Shown in pieces: positions 50,054 through 59,178 of a DNA stretch of 64,000 nt. The DNA lies in the NCBI RefSeq assembly GCF_002005205.3, contig NZ_CP019701.2:1-64000 (forward strand). The letters run 5' to 3'. The notes beneath the pieces were generated by a model, which did no database searches, had not been told where the DNA came from, and saw only the letters and a program-made list of their open reading frames with translations. Within the stretch, counting starts at the first letter, position 1. Each line of letters starts with the position of its first letter. This stretch comes from Rhizobium rhizogenes (GTDB taxonomy: Bacteria > Pseudomonadota > Alphaproteobacteria > Rhizobiales > Rhizobiaceae). The translations under genes were made by a program, and so were the position numbers.

Positions 50054-52387
50054 ATGTTCAATCTCAAAGTGAAGTCGCTTGCGACCAAGCTTATCCTCGT
50101 TACCGGCTGTGCCATCACCACGGTCCTTGTCGCATCCAATTCCTTCCTCATTTCCCAGACCAGCGAGCGCGTCCATGCGCTGACCATGGATCAGGCCAAT
50201 ACCGAGGCGCGCGCCATCGCCAACGTCATCGCCGCCGATGTGGGTGAGCTTGGCAGCGCCGCGCGTTCCATGGCCGGTGTCATCGGCCGCGCGCATCAGG
50301 CCAAATCGATGGATCGCCCCGGCATCGTCAACATCCTCAAGGCCAATGTCGAGCAGAATGCTTTCGCTTTCGGAAGCTGGTTCTGCGAACAGCTGGGCCT
50401 TTTCGACGGCCAGACGACAGAGATTGCGAACAGGATCGATCTCGGCACCAATGCTACAGGCGCATTCGCTCCCTATTGGTCAAAGACGCAGAAGGGCGAC
50501 ATCCAGTTCTCGACTTTCGATAACGACTACACCGCCGAATGGTACGCGCTTGCCGCCAAGACGGGCAAGGGCGCCATCACCCAGCCCTATCTCGCACAGG
50601 GCACGGAAGTGCCCACCACCATGACTTCGCTTGCCTATCCCGTCATGTCGGACGGCAAGATGATCGGTGTGGCGGGGGTCGATATTTCGCTCGCCTCGCT
50701 GTCGCAGAAGCTGCAGGCGCTGCATCCTTTCGAGACCGGCCGCGTCACGCTTGTTTCACAGGGCGGCCAGTGGCTGGTGCCGCTGACGCCCGAGCAGAAC
50801 ATGAAGGCCTATGACGGAGATGGCGCAGACACCGTTCAGGCTGCGCTCGCTTCAGGCAAGCAGGGGCTGATCGAAAATCTCGGCCTCGATACCGACGCGC
50901 CCTATAACCGTCTCGTCTACCCGTTCGCGGTTCCCGGCCTCAACGCCACCTGGGTCGTGCTGGTGGATATTCCGCATCAGGCGCTGAACGCACCGGTGGA
51001 AGAGCAGACCTATATGATGATCATCGGTGCCATCGTCATTCTCGCCGCCGTCATCACCGCGCTTTATTTCGCCGTGCGCCACTTCGTCGGCAACCCGCTC
51101 GCCTCGCTGGTTACGGATGTCCGCACGCTGAGCGATGGCCGCTACGATGTGCCGGTATCCGGACAGGACCGGCGGGATGAAACCGGGGCGGTGGCGACCG
51201 CACTGGAAGGCTTCCGCGCAAAGCTTGCCGGCATTCGTGAAATGGAGGCGGACGCTGCCGCCCAGCGCGACAATGCGGAAGCGGCGCGTCAGCGGTCGGA
51301 ATCCGAGCGCAGTGAAAACAGCCGCATGCAGCAGCACATCGTCAGCGTGCTCGGCTCAGGCCTCAATGCGCTTTCGCAGGGAAATCTGACCTACCGGATC
51401 GAGGACGAGTTCCCCGGCGAATATGCCAAGCTGCGCGATGACTTCAACTCGGCGCTCGCCAGCCTCGAGGAAACGGTTTCCACGGTCAATGCGACGGTCG
51501 TCAGCATCGGCAACGGCACAGGTGAGATCACCCGCGCCGCCAGCGATCTTTCGCATCGCACCGAACAGCAGGCCGCAAGCCTGGAAGAAACCGCAGCTGC
51601 TCTCAACCAGCTGACCGCGCAGGTCAATTCCAGCGCGGAAAACGCCGCGCAGGCAGCCGGTGCCGTCAGCCATGCCTGCGATGATGCGGGCACGTCGGGC
51701 GAGGTGGTGCAGCAGGCGGTCAACTCCATGCAGGGCATTGCGCAATCCTCGGCGGAAATTTCCCGCATCATCGGTGTGATCGACGAGATCGCCTTCCAGA
51801 CCAATCTTCTGGCGCTGAATGCCGGTGTTGAAGCGGCCCGCGCGGGTGATGCCGGCAAGGGCTTTGCAGTCGTTGCGCAGGAGGTTCGCGAACTGGCGCA
51901 ACGGTCCGCAACCGCCGCCAAGGAAATCAAGGGACTGATCAACACCTCGGCCATGCAGGTGGGCGAGGGCGTCCAGCTGGTCGGCAAGGCCGGCGAGACG
52001 ATGAAGAACATCGCTGATCAGGTTTTGCAGATCAACCAGCTGATACGGCAGATTTCCGCTTCCGCCAGCGAACAGGCGGTGGGTCTCAAGGAAATCAATT
52101 CCGCGGTTACCCAGATGGATCAGGTCACCCAGCAGAATGCAGCGATGGTGGAAGAAACCACGGCGGCCAGCGTGACGCTGAACGGCGAGGCCGAAACGCT
52201 GAAATCGCTCGTGGCCGGTTTCGCCGTGTCCGGTGGTCAACCCAGCCAGCAATTGCGCTCGGCGGCGGCTGCCATGCGTGCACCCTCTGCTCCGGCCGCA
52301 GCACCGGCCCGCTCTACGGCATCGCGTCCCCGTCCAAGAACCAGCGGTGCAAACGCACTGGCGCAGGATGACTGGACGGAATTCTGA
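50054..52387 (+). CDS. Methyl-accepting chemotaxis protein with dCACHE ligand domain
   Basis: A 777-residue chemoreceptor. TM1 (about 10-33), a periplasmic dCACHE domain (about 34-310; [22 protein letters not shown], then [16 protein letters not shown], whose WY and Asp positions are typical ligand contacts), TM2, HAMP, a second HAMP-like segment and the signalling hairpin ([33 protein letters not shown], interrupted). It ends QDDWTEF, a likely CheR/CheB tether. ATG 50054 has GAGG five bases before. It is followed by a strong terminator. Confidence 0.92.
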   Translation: MFNLKVKSLATKLILVTGCAITTVLVASNSFLISQTSERVHALTMDQANTEARAIANVIAADVGELGSAARSMAGVIGRAHQAKSMDRPGIVNILKANVEQNAFAFGSWFCEQLGLFDGQTTEIANRIDLGTNATGAFAPYWSKTQKGDIQFSTFDNDYTAEWYALAAKTGKGAITQPYLAQGTEVPTTMTSLAYPVMSDGKMIGVAGVDISLASLSQKLQALHPFETGRVTLVSQGGQWLVPLTPEQNMKAYDGDGADTVQAALASGKQGLIENLGLDTDAPYNRLVYPFAVPGLNATWVVLVDIPHQALNAPVEEQTYMMIIGAIVILAAVITALYFAVRHFVGNPLASLVTDVRTLSDGRYDVPVSGQDRRDETGAVATALEGFRAKLAGIREMEADAAAQRDNAEAARQRSESERSENSRMQQHIVSVLGSGLNALSQGNLTYRIEDEFPGEYAKLRDDFNSALASLEETVSTVNATVVSIGNGTGEITRAASDLSHRTEQQAASLEETAAALNQLTAQVNSSAENAAQAAGAVSHACDDAGTSGEVVQQAVNSMQGIAQSSAEISRIIGVIDEIAFQTNLLALNAGVEAARAGDAGKGFAVVAQEVRELAQRSATAAKEIKGLINTSAMQVGEGVQLVGKAGETMKNIADQVLQINQLIRQISASASEQAVGLKEINSAVTQMDQVTQQNAAMVEETTAASVTLNGEAETLKSLVAGFAVSGGQPSQQLRSAAAAMRAPSAPAAAPARSTASRPRPRTSGANALAQDDWTEF

Positions 52388-52407
52388 CGGGTTTCCCCGC
52401 TTCAAAT

Positions 52408-52442
52408 AAAAAGGGCCGCTGGCGATACCAGCGGCCCTTTTT
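52408..52442. terminator. Bidirectional intrinsic terminator between the dCACHE receptor and the nucleoside hydrolase
   Basis: A perfect 15-base inverted repeat (AAAAAGGGCCGCTGG and complement) with loop CGATA, A-rich left arm and T-rich right end. Confidence 0.92.
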
Positions 52443-52459
52443 TCATACCCGCGTTCCGG

Positions 52460-53404
52460 TCAGAGCCGGGCAAAACGCTCCGTCAGCAATTCGAAGAAAC
52501 CGTCCGCATCCACGTTGCGCATGACACGGGCATTGGCGGGGCGTTCGGTCACGCGCCACCAGTCAACCACCGTCATGCCCATGGTCAGTTCGGACGTGGC
52601 CTCGATTTCGACGTTGCACTCGCGACCCTGGAACAGCTCGGGCTTGACGAGATAGGCGATAACGCTCGGATCATGCAGCGGGCCGCCGTCAGAGCCGTAT
52701 TTCTCGATGTCGAAACGTTCAAAGAATTCCAGCATTTCCGCCATGGCGATGGCCGGGCGTGTGCCGATGTCGCGAATGCGGCTGACCCGCGCCTTGGTGG
52801 TCAGAAGCTTGTGGGTGACGTCGAGTGGCATCATCACGATCGGCATGCCGGAACGGAAGACGATATCGGCGGCCTGCGGATCGACATAGACGTTGAATTC
52901 CGCCGCCGGCGTGATGTTGCCGCCCTCGAAGAAGCCGCCACCCATCATCACCAGTTCCTTGACGCGGTCGGCGATCTCCGGCGCTTTCAGGAGCGCGAGC
53001 GCCACATTGGTCAGCGCGCCGAGCGTGCAGAGCGTCACCGTGCCGGCGGGCTCGCGCATCAGCGTTTCAATGATGAAATCGACCGCATGCTGCTTTTGCG
53101 CCTCCATGGTCGGTTCATCGAGAACAGGGCCGTCGAGGCCGGTGCTGCCGTGAACATGCTCGGCGGTGATGGGCTTGCGCACCAGCGGCTTCTCGGCGCC
53201 CTCATAGACGGGAATATCGGTGCGGCCGCACAATTCGCAGATGATGCGGATGTTGCGGCTGGTCAGTTTCAGCGGGACGTTGCCGGCGACGGCACACAAT
53301 CCGAGAATGTCGATTTCGTCAGGGCTTGCGAAAGCAAGCATGATTGCCGCCGCGTCGTCCTGGCCCGGATCGGTGTCGATGATGATTTTTCTGGGTTCTG
53401 CCAT
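52460..53404 (-). CDS. Nucleoside hydrolase (inosine/uridine-preferring family)
   Basis: A 314-residue IUNH enzyme cleaving ribonucleosides to base and ribose. The calcium-binding motif IDTDPGQDDAAAI at residues 7-19, NVPLKLTSRN, GALTNVALAL, FNVYVDPQAA and LHDPSVIAYL match the family. Specificity (purine, pyrimidine or both) cannot be read. ATG 53404 used. It is isolated; a kinase for the released ribose, RbsK, is 11 kb away. Confidence 0.93.
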   Translation of the reverse strand: MAEPRKIIIDTDPGQDDAAAIMLAFASPDEIDILGLCAVAGNVPLKLTSRNIRIICELCGRTDIPVYEGAEKPLVRKPITAEHVHGSTGLDGPVLDEPTMEAQKQHAVDFIIETLMREPAGTVTLCTLGALTNVALALLKAPEIADRVKELVMMGGGFFEGGNITPAAEFNVYVDPQAADIVFRSGMPIVMMPLDVTHKLLTTKARVSRIRDIGTRPAIAMAEMLEFFERFDIEKYGSDGGPLHDPSVIAYLVKPELFQGRECNVEIEATSELTMGMTVVDWWRVTERPANARVMRNVDADGFFELLTERFARL

Positions 53405-53611
53405 GTCTTGCCCGCCGTTGAGATGAGCGCTTTTTTCGAGCGGCGGGTGCTCACTTGTCAAGCCTCATTCCTCGGTGCGGCCTTCGCGCCGGTGTTCCGC
53501 CTTGCGCATCGCCGCTTGGCTTCCCATATTGCTTGAGCCGGTGCGATTGACCGGCAGGGTTGCCGGAAGCGGGACCGCGAAACGTCGCTTGGTTGCAAGG
53601 ACAGAAAAGAT

Positions 53612-54037
53612 ATGAGCCGCATGACGCCATTCACCCACCCGCTTTTGCTGGGCTTTGATGCCATGGAAAAAACGCTGGAGCGCATGGCGAAGGCCAATGA
53701 CGGCTATCCCCCCTATAACATCGAACGGCTGCCCGGGGTCGAAGACGTGCCGGAGCGCCTGCGCATCACCATCGCTGTTGCCGGGTTTTCACAGGACGAT
53801 CTGGATGTGACGACGGCCGACAACCAGCTTGTCATTCGCGGTCGCCAGCAGGAACAGGAAAAGCGGGATTTCCTCTATAGGGGCATTGCGGCGCGCCAGT
53901 TCCAGCGGGTCTTCGTGCTTGCCGATGGCATGCAGGTCAGGGAAGCGCGCATGCGCAACGGCCTTCTTTCCATCGATCTCGTCCGGCCTGAAATTTCAAA
54001 CGTGGTGAAGAAAATTAATATTTCCGTCTCAGAGTAG
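53612..54037 (+). CDS. Small heat-shock protein, Hsp20/alpha-crystallin family
   Basis: A 141-residue Hsp20. The alpha-crystallin domain is about residues 37-130 (LPGVEDVPERLRITIAVAGFSQDDLDV, then RNGLLSIDLVRPE, equivalent to the G-x-L signature). The C-terminal I-x-I tail is present as INISVSE. AAGGA lies ten bases before ATG. DUF1150 follows after 56 bases, a pair typical of Rhizobiales. Confidence 0.93.
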   Translation: MSRMTPFTHPLLLGFDAMEKTLERMAKANDGYPPYNIERLPGVEDVPERLRITIAVAGFSQDDLDVTTADNQLVIRGRQQEQEKRDFLYRGIAARQFQRVFVLADGMQVREARMRNGLLSIDLVRPEISNVVKKINISVSE

Positions 54038-54093
54038 AACGTGAACGCCGGAATCGGACATGAATCGCTCGGCGTGAAGAAGGAGGCTGAAAT

Positions 54094-54351
54094 ATGCTTT
54101 TAAAAGAAGCGCATGCGCGTCTCACCCGGTCCCAGCTCGCCCATATCGGCGAGGGAGAAGTGGGATATATCCGCAAGATCCGTGCGGAAGACGTAAGCCG
54201 CTGTTTCCCGGAAGCGCCTGATCTCGATCCGCAACTGGATCTGTGGGCACTGTTTGGTGCGGATGGTACGCCGATCCTCCTGACCGACAACCGTTCAAGT
54301 ACGTTTTTCAAGGCTGCCGAAGACGATCTCAAGACCGTCAGCCTGCATTGA
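54094..54351 (+). CDS. DUF1150 family protein
   Basis: An 85-residue protein of unknown function. The pattern GYIRKIRAEDV...LDLWALFGADGTPILLTDN is diagnostic for DUF1150. No membrane segment or signal peptide. GGAGG six bases before ATG. Its consistent place after Hsp20 genes suggests a stress or chaperone-linked role; this is inference from context. Confidence 0.88.
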   Translation: MLLKEAHARLTRSQLAHIGEGEVGYIRKIRAEDVSRCFPEAPDLDPQLDLWALFGADGTPILLTDNRSSTFFKAAEDDLKTVSLH

Positions 54352-54354
54352 ATA

Positions 54355-54382
54355 AAAAAGCCCGCTTTTGAGCGGGCTTTTT
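54355..54382. terminator. Bidirectional intrinsic terminator after DUF1150
   Basis: AAAAAGCCCGCT and AGCGGGCTTTTT form a perfect 12-base inverted repeat around TTTG. It also faces the end of the convergent EF-hand gene. Confidence 0.9.
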
Positions 54383-54392
54383 CCTTGATGCA

Positions 54393-54983
54393 TCAAAGGA
54401 ACGGGCGGTCCGGCATGTCGTCGATCGAGATGACGCCGTCCTTGTTCTTGTCCAGCCGCTCGAACATTTTTTCGCCGGCTGCGGTGAACTCGGCCTTGCT
54501 GACCTGACCGTTCTCGTCGGTATCGGCCCAGCGCATCATCCCCAGGCCCGCGCCCTTGCCGCCATGCTTGCCCCAGCCCTGATGACCGGAACGGCCGCCA
54601 TGTTCGCGTTCGGCGCGCTTGCCTTCGGGGCCTCTACCGTCTTCGGCTTTGGCATCCTGACGCTCGGGACGCGGATTGGCGGCGCGGAAGGCCTCCATCT
54701 TGGCCTGGCGATATTCACGCATTTCCTTCGGCGTGATCGAACCGTCCTTGTCCTTGTCGATCTCGGCGAAAAGCGCATCCTGCCGTGCCGCGAATTCTTC
54801 CTTTGAAATCTTGCCGTCCTTGTTGGTATCGGCAACCTTCAGAAGGTGAACGAAAGCGGCTTCCTGGCGGATCGGCATGCGATCCTTATGGCCTTTGCCG
54901 GGTGCGGCGAAGCTCGCCGTCGCGGCCGTGCTGAGCACAAGGGCTGCGCCAAGAGCAGAGAGGGCGATTTTTCGTGTGGTCAT
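54393..54983 (-). CDS. Secreted EF-hand calcium-binding protein
   Basis: About 196 residues. A Sec signal peptide (IALSALGAALVLSTAATASFA, cut probably before AP) leads to four EF-hand loops: DTNKDGKISKEE, DKDKDGSITPKE, DTDENGQVSKAE and DKNKDGVISIDD. Between the second and third is a Gly/Arg/His/Lys-rich low-complexity linker (about 105-150). All loops keep Asp at positions 1, 3 and 5 or Asn, and the first two keep Glu at 12. Periplasmic calcium sensing or buffering is likely. ATG 54983 has AAAGG eight bases before; ATG 54989 is the alternative. Confidence 0.88.
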   Translation of the reverse strand: MTTRKIALSALGAALVLSTAATASFAAPGKGHKDRMPIRQEAAFVHLLKVADTNKDGKISKEEFAARQDALFAEIDKDKDGSITPKEMREYRQAKMEAFRAANPRPERQDAKAEDGRGPEGKRAEREHGGRSGHQGWGKHGGKGAGLGMMRWADTDENGQVSKAEFTAAGEKMFERLDKNKDGVISIDDMPDRPFL

Positions 54984-55110
54984 CGTCATTACCTTTCTTT
55001 GGTGTCCCTGAAGAAAAGATAGTGACCTCCACCCAGCCTCACCACTTAAACATCCGTAAGGTGGATGAAGCTTCGGTAATGTTCACTGCCCTGTTTTTCA
55101 AAAATGCCGG

Positions 55111-55824
55111 TCAGCCGGCGATGGTTCTCGCCAGGAAGCCGGTCAGATCGTCGGTGATGTAGTCGATATGCGCATCCGTATCGACGGGAATTTCCCAGCG
55201 TTCCATGATGACACCCTCGAGGTTCGAAGGCACGAGCAGCACAGTCTTCATGCCGAGCGCCTTGGGAGCCGCGAGATTGCGCGGCAGATCCTCGAACATC
55301 GCGGCTTTTTTCGTATCGAGTTTCGCAAGTGCGGCGAACTTCTCATAGGTCGCGCTGGCCGGCTTCGGCAGATAGTCTGCGGCGACGATATCGAAAATAT
55401 CCTCGAAATGATCGAGAATGCCGAGCGCGCCGGCAGCCGCCTGCGCATGTTTCACGCTGCCATTGGTCAGGATGAACTTGCGGCCTGGCAGTGCCTTGAT
55501 CGCCGCGCCAAGTTCCGGATGGGGTTTCAGCGCCGAATAATCGATGGCGTGGGCACGTTCCAGAAACTCGTCGGGGCTGATGCCGTAATTGATCATCAGG
55601 CCCTGAAGCGTGGTGCCGTGGTCGTGATAATAGCGTTTCTGCAGCTTCCGAGCCTCGTCGGGATCGAGTTTCAGAAGCTCCGCCACATACGCCGTCATGT
55701 TGCGGTCGATCTGGGAAAACAGATTGACGTGATGCGGATAGAGCGTGTTGTCGAGATCGAAGACCCATTCGCTCACATGGGCGAAATCGGCGGCATCGGG
55801 TAGGTTTTTCGGCTTTGTGTCCAT
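55111..55824 (-). CDS. HAD-superfamily pyrimidine 5'-nucleotidase
   Basis: A 237-residue HAD-IA hydrolase. Motif I is WVFDLDNTLYPH, motif II FILTNGSVKH, and the Lys/Asp motifs are YLPKPA and FEDLPRN. This is the Sdt1/YjjG-like pyrimidine 5'-nucleotidase branch that Rhizobiales encode; the precise substrate is unproven. ATG 55824 gives the normal length. Divergent from the DMT transporter. Confidence 0.9.
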   Translation of the reverse strand: MDTKPKNLPDAADFAHVSEWVFDLDNTLYPHHVNLFSQIDRNMTAYVAELLKLDPDEARKLQKRYYHDHGTTLQGLMINYGISPDEFLERAHAIDYSALKPHPELGAAIKALPGRKFILTNGSVKHAQAAAGALGILDHFEDIFDIVAADYLPKPASATYEKFAALAKLDTKKAAMFEDLPRNLAAPKALGMKTVLLVPSNLEGVIMERWEIPVDTDAHIDYITDDLTGFLARTIAG

Positions 55825-55930
55825 GGGCTGCTTTATGCCCCTTTCGAAGGGCGAAGAAAATCGAAAAGACGACGATTGCTGAGAAAATCGGGCTTGGCTG
55901 TGGCCTGCGGCGCATGATACCGCGAGGATC

Positions 55931-56848
55931 ATGGAACTTTGGATAGGCATCACTTTCGCAAGCGCGTTCCTGCAGAACCTGCGCTCGACCCTGCAAAAAC
56001 ACCTCAAGGGCATGATGGGCACGACGGGCGCAACCTTCGTGCGCTTCGTGTTCGGAATGCCCTTTGCTCTCGCCTATCTCGCCTTTCTGCATTTCGGGCT
56101 CGGTCGGCCACTGCCGGTGCCGAACATGTCTTTTGCCGTATGGGCGACGGTCGGGGCCATGGCGCAGATCGCCGCCACCTTTCTCCTGGTCCACCTGTTT
56201 TCCTTCCGCAACTTCGCGGTCGGCACGGCCTATTCCCGCACCGAACCCGCGCAGGCGGCGCTGTTTGCGCTCATTTTCATCGGTGAAAGCGTCAATGGCG
56301 GCACATTGGCGGCCATTGCGGTTTCAGTTGCCGGCGTCATGCTGATTTCGGTGGCGCGCACGGAAGTGACGCCTGCCTCCATTCTCACTTCCATCTTCAG
56401 CCGGACAGCCGGTATCGGCCTCGCCTCTGGTGCTTTCTTCGGCCTGTCGTCGGTTGCCTATCGGTCGGCGTCGCTGGCGCTTGCGCCGAGCCTTCCCACC
56501 CCGGATGCGGTGATGCAGGCGGGCTTCACGCTCGTCGTCGTCATCGTGATGCAGACCGTCTCGATGTTCTTGTGGATCGTCTGGCGGGAGAGGGAGGAAT
56601 TGCAGCACATCGCAAAGGCGTGGAAACCGTCGCTTGCGGTCGGTTTCGTGGGGGCCACGGCGTCATTCGGCTGGTTCACGGCGATGACCCTGCAGCAGGC
56701 CGCCGTGGTGAAGGCACTGGCGCAGGTGGAAATGCTCTTCGCCTTCGCCTCGACCGTGCTGTTCTTCAAGGAAAAGATCAACCGGCTCGAGCTTTCCGGG
56801 TGCCTGCTGATCGTCGTGGGTGTGCTGTCGCTGCTGGCATTCGGCTGA
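55931..56848 (+). CDS. DMT-superfamily (EamA) transporter
   Basis: A 305-residue inner-membrane protein with ten predicted membrane helices in two EamA repeats. The first repeat includes GATFVRFVFGMPFALAYL and VGTAYSRTEPAQAALFALIF; the second ends VVKALAQVEMLFAFASTVLFFKEK, the conserved EamA tail. Solute unknown. Convergent with argB across a strong hairpin. Confidence 0.9.
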   Translation: MELWIGITFASAFLQNLRSTLQKHLKGMMGTTGATFVRFVFGMPFALAYLAFLHFGLGRPLPVPNMSFAVWATVGAMAQIAATFLLVHLFSFRNFAVGTAYSRTEPAQAALFALIFIGESVNGGTLAAIAVSVAGVMLISVARTEVTPASILTSIFSRTAGIGLASGAFFGLSSVAYRSASLALAPSLPTPDAVMQAGFTLVVVIVMQTVSMFLWIVWREREELQHIAKAWKPSLAVGFVGATASFGWFTAMTLQQAAVVKALAQVEMLFAFASTVLFFKEKINRLELSGCLLIVVGVLSLLAFG

Positions 56849-56857
56849 ATGCCTGTT

Positions 56858-56884
56858 GTGGCGGACGGGCCTGCCGTCCGCCAC
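56858..56884. terminator. Hairpin between convergent DMT transporter gene and argB
   Basis: GTGGCGGACGG and its complement pair perfectly over 11 bases around GCCTG. No T-run is present, so it may terminate weakly or by Rho. Confidence 0.6.
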
Positions 56885-56892
56885 GGAACAAA

Positions 56893-57777
56893 TCAGGGCA
56901 CGATCAGCGTGCCGGCGCCTTCCGTGAAGATTTCCAGAAGCACCGAATGCGGCGTCTTGCCGTTGAGGATCACCACGCCCTGCACGCCGGCCTTGATGGC
57001 CTCGATGCAGGTCTCGACCTTCGGGATCATGCCGCCGGAAATCGTGCCGTCCTTGATAAGGGCGCGCGCCTGCGAGACCGTCAGTTCCTTGATGAGTTCC
57101 TTGTTGCGGTCAAGAACGCCCGGCACGTCGGTCAGGAACAGCAGGCGTGTGGCGTTCAGCGCGCCGGCGATGGCGCCGGCAAAGGTGTCGGCGTTGATGT
57201 TGTAGGTGGCGCCATCGCGGCCGGGAGCGACGGGGGCGATGACCGGGATCATCTCGGACTTGGCGAGCAGGTCGAGCAATGTGCGGTCAACTTCCACCAC
57301 CTCACCGACGAAACCGAGATCGAGAACGCGCTCGATATTGCTGTCGGGATCGATGACGGTCTTTTTCGCCTTTTCGGCGAAGACCATGTTGCCGTCCTTG
57401 CCGCAAAGGCCGATCGCCCATTCGCCCGTCTGGTTGATGAGCGCGACGATTTCCTTGTTGATCGAACCGGCCAGAACCATTTCGACAATCTCGACCGTCT
57501 TGGCGTCGGTGACGCGAAGGCCGCCTTCGAATTTCGATTCGATGCCCATCTTGGTCAGCATCGCGCCGATCTGCGGGCCGCCGCCATGCACGACGATGGG
57601 GTTGATCCCGGACTGCTTCAACAGGGCGATATCTTCCGCGAAAGCCTTGCCGAGTGTCGAATCCCCCATGGCGTGCCCACCATATTTCACCACGATGGTC
57701 TTGTTCTCGTATTTCTGCATGAAGGGCAGAGCCTGTGCGAGCAGCCGCGCCTGAGTTTCGCTTTCGGAAGCAGTCAT
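56893..57777 (-). CDS. argB: Acetylglutamate kinase
   Basis: A 294-residue amino-acid kinase for arginine synthesis. Binding motifs [11 protein letters not shown] and [10 protein letters not shown], with GMIPKVETC and HGG-type ATP loop, are intact. It lies downstream of engB on the same strand but separated by the anti-sigma-like gene on the opposite strand and about 750 bases, so it is probably transcribed from its own promoter, in a 350-base region that also holds a dispersed repeat. Confidence 0.96.
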   Translation of the reverse strand: MTASESETQARLLAQALPFMQKYENKTIVVKYGGHAMGDSTLGKAFAEDIALLKQSGINPIVVHGGGPQIGAMLTKMGIESKFEGGLRVTDAKTVEIVEMVLAGSINKEIVALINQTGEWAIGLCGKDGNMVFAEKAKKTVIDPDSNIERVLDLGFVGEVVEVDRTLLDLLAKSEMIPVIAPVAPGRDGATYNINADTFAGAIAGALNATRLLFLTDVPGVLDRNKELIKELTVSQARALIKDGTISGGMIPKVETCIEAIKAGVQGVVILNGKTPHSVLLEIFTEGAGTLIVP

Positions 57778-58134
57778 GGAAAAACCTCGGTCTGTGGTTG
57801 CGGCCCTGAAGAGCCTTTCATCGCTCTACAGCATCGGCGCAGAAATCGGAATCGATTTTTGCGGTGCAGGATGCATGGATTCGACATGTCGGCGCGTTTG
57901 CAAGGACAGGCGGAATAGCTGCTTTTGACGAATGAAATAACCTCCGGGCCTTATTGTGTCGGGCCACGGTAAAATTCTGGTTTTGGGCGCTCCAAGGCGC
58001 GTAATAAGATTGACATAAAGCACCAATCGGACCAGCCTTGTTCGCAGCAGGGGAGGGGTTATTCAGCAGGGCGACGGGACAGTCGCGCGTCGTGAAACGA
58101 TGCTGGCCTGAACGACCGAGGAGTTTGAAGACCT
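57778..58134. other. 357-base region between argB and the anti-sigma-like gene
   Basis: No gene is credible here. It should contain the argB promoter (minus) and that of the anti-sigma-like gene (plus). It holds the palindromic repeat at 57831-57874 and a lone TTGACA at 58010-58015 with no good -10. Confidence 0.5.
57831..57874. repeat. Rhizobiales dispersed palindromic repeat upstream of argB
   Basis: The outer arms GCATC and GATGC and the inner arms AAATCG and CGATTT around GAAT form a long imperfect hairpin. It resembles the short interspersed palindromes common in rhizobial spacers (GCATCG...AAATCGGAATCGATTT). It is not closely similar to the element at 28941. Confidence 0.6.
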
Positions 58135-58512
58135 ATGACGGCACCGGATCGAGACAAGCAAAGCGGTTTGCGGGACGAAGTGCTCGCCGGGGAATATGTG
58201 CTGGGTGCCTTGCCGCCGGAGAACATGGCGGAGCTTGCCAAACGCGTGAAGCGGGACCGTCAGTTCGCTGCCATGGTCCGGCGCTGGCGGGACAATCTGG
58301 CCGAAACCGAATATCGGGAAAAGGCAACCGTTGCGGCCTTGCTCGAAAGGGATCCGGCCCGATCCGGTCTGCCTTTCAGGAGCCAGCCGCTGCGCAATGG
58401 CAGCATCTTTGCCGCCATGCTTTCAGAGATCTGGCATTCGGTGCGGTTCTGGCGGCTTCTGGCGTTGACGGCGATGCTCTGGACCGCCGTTCTGCTTTTC
58501 ACCATCGCCTGA
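58135..58512 (+). CDS. Short tail-anchored anti-sigma-like protein (RskA-type N-terminus)
   Basis: A 125-residue protein. Residues about 12-60 (LRDEVLAGEYVLGALPPENMAELAKRV, then DRQFAAMVRRWRDNLAE) match the N-terminal sigma-binding helices of RskA/ChrR-type anti-sigma factors, which start LAxEYVLGxLxxEE. One membrane segment spans residues 105-124 and the protein stops at 125, so the periplasmic sensor domain of the family is absent. No sigma factor gene is adjacent. GAGGAG precedes the ATG. Possibly a decayed anti-sigma factor or an adaptor for an unlinked ECF sigma. Confidence 0.7.
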   Translation: MTAPDRDKQSGLRDEVLAGEYVLGALPPENMAELAKRVKRDRQFAAMVRRWRDNLAETEYREKATVAALLERDPARSGLPFRSQPLRNGSIFAAMLSEIWHSVRFWRLLALTAMLWTAVLLFTIA

Positions 58513-58524
58513 GAGGCGCAGCTT

Positions 58525-59178
58525 TCAGAGAGAGATCGTTCTGACGATCTCAGCGCGCAGGCTATCCAGCCCGAAGGATTTTTCCGAGGATGTGGCGAGA
58601 ACTTCCGGATAGGCGGCGGGGCGCTTGCGGATTTTCTCCAGCGTTTCGCCGATCAGCCGCGGAACACCGGCATCCTTGATCTTGTCCGTCTTTGTCAGCA
58701 CGATCTGGTAGGACACGGCCGCCTTGTCGAGCAGGCTCAGAACCTCCTCGTCGTTCTTCTTCAGGCCGTGGCGGGAATCGATCAGCACATAGACGCGCTT
58801 CAGTGTCGCGCGGCCGCGCAGGTAATCGAAGACGAGCTTGGTCCAGGTATCCACCTGGTCCTTGGGCGCCTGCGCATAACCGTAACCCGGCATGTCGACC
58901 AGTGCCATGGGCGGCAGGTCGCCGGCTTCGCCGGAATAACCTTCCGGAACGAAATAGTTCAGTTCCTGGGTGCGTCCGGGCGTGTTGGATGTGCGGGCAA
59001 GCCCCTTGTGGCCCACCAGCGCATTGATGAGCGAGGACTTGCCGACATTCGAGCGACCGGCAAAAGCAATTTCCGGCGGGCCTTCGGGCGGCAGGAATTT
59101 CATCGCGGGGACACCGCGAATGAAAATCCAGGGTCGCCCGAAAAGGGGCTTTTCGGTTGCCGGACCGGTGTCACTCAT
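58525..59178 (-). CDS. engB: Ribosome biogenesis GTP-binding protein EngB (YihA/YsxC)
   Basis: A 217-residue GTPase for large-subunit assembly. G1 is [11 protein letters not shown]2 GRTQ, G3 DMPGYGYA, G4 LTKTDKI and G5 TSS. The ATG at 59178 overlaps the yidC stop (ATGA), so the two are coupled. The longer open frame upstream is overlap with yidC and not coding. Confidence 0.95.
   Translation of the reverse strand: MSDTGPATEKPLFGRPWIFIRGVPAMKFLPPEGPPEIAFAGRSNVGKSSLINALVGHKGLARTSNTPGRTQELNYFVPEGYSGEAGDLPPMALVDMPGYGYAQAPKDQVDTWTKLVFDYLRGRATLKRVYVLIDSRHGLKKNDEEVLSLLDKAAVSYQIVLTKTDKIKDAGVPRLIGETLEKIRKRPAAYPEVLATSSEKSFGLDSLRAEIVRTISL

Noticed and set aside
58038..58544. 168-codon frame overlapping the anti-sigma-like gene in another register
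   Set aside because: Its translation has no motif, while the frame at 58135 has a family-like N-terminus, a membrane helix and a ribosome site.
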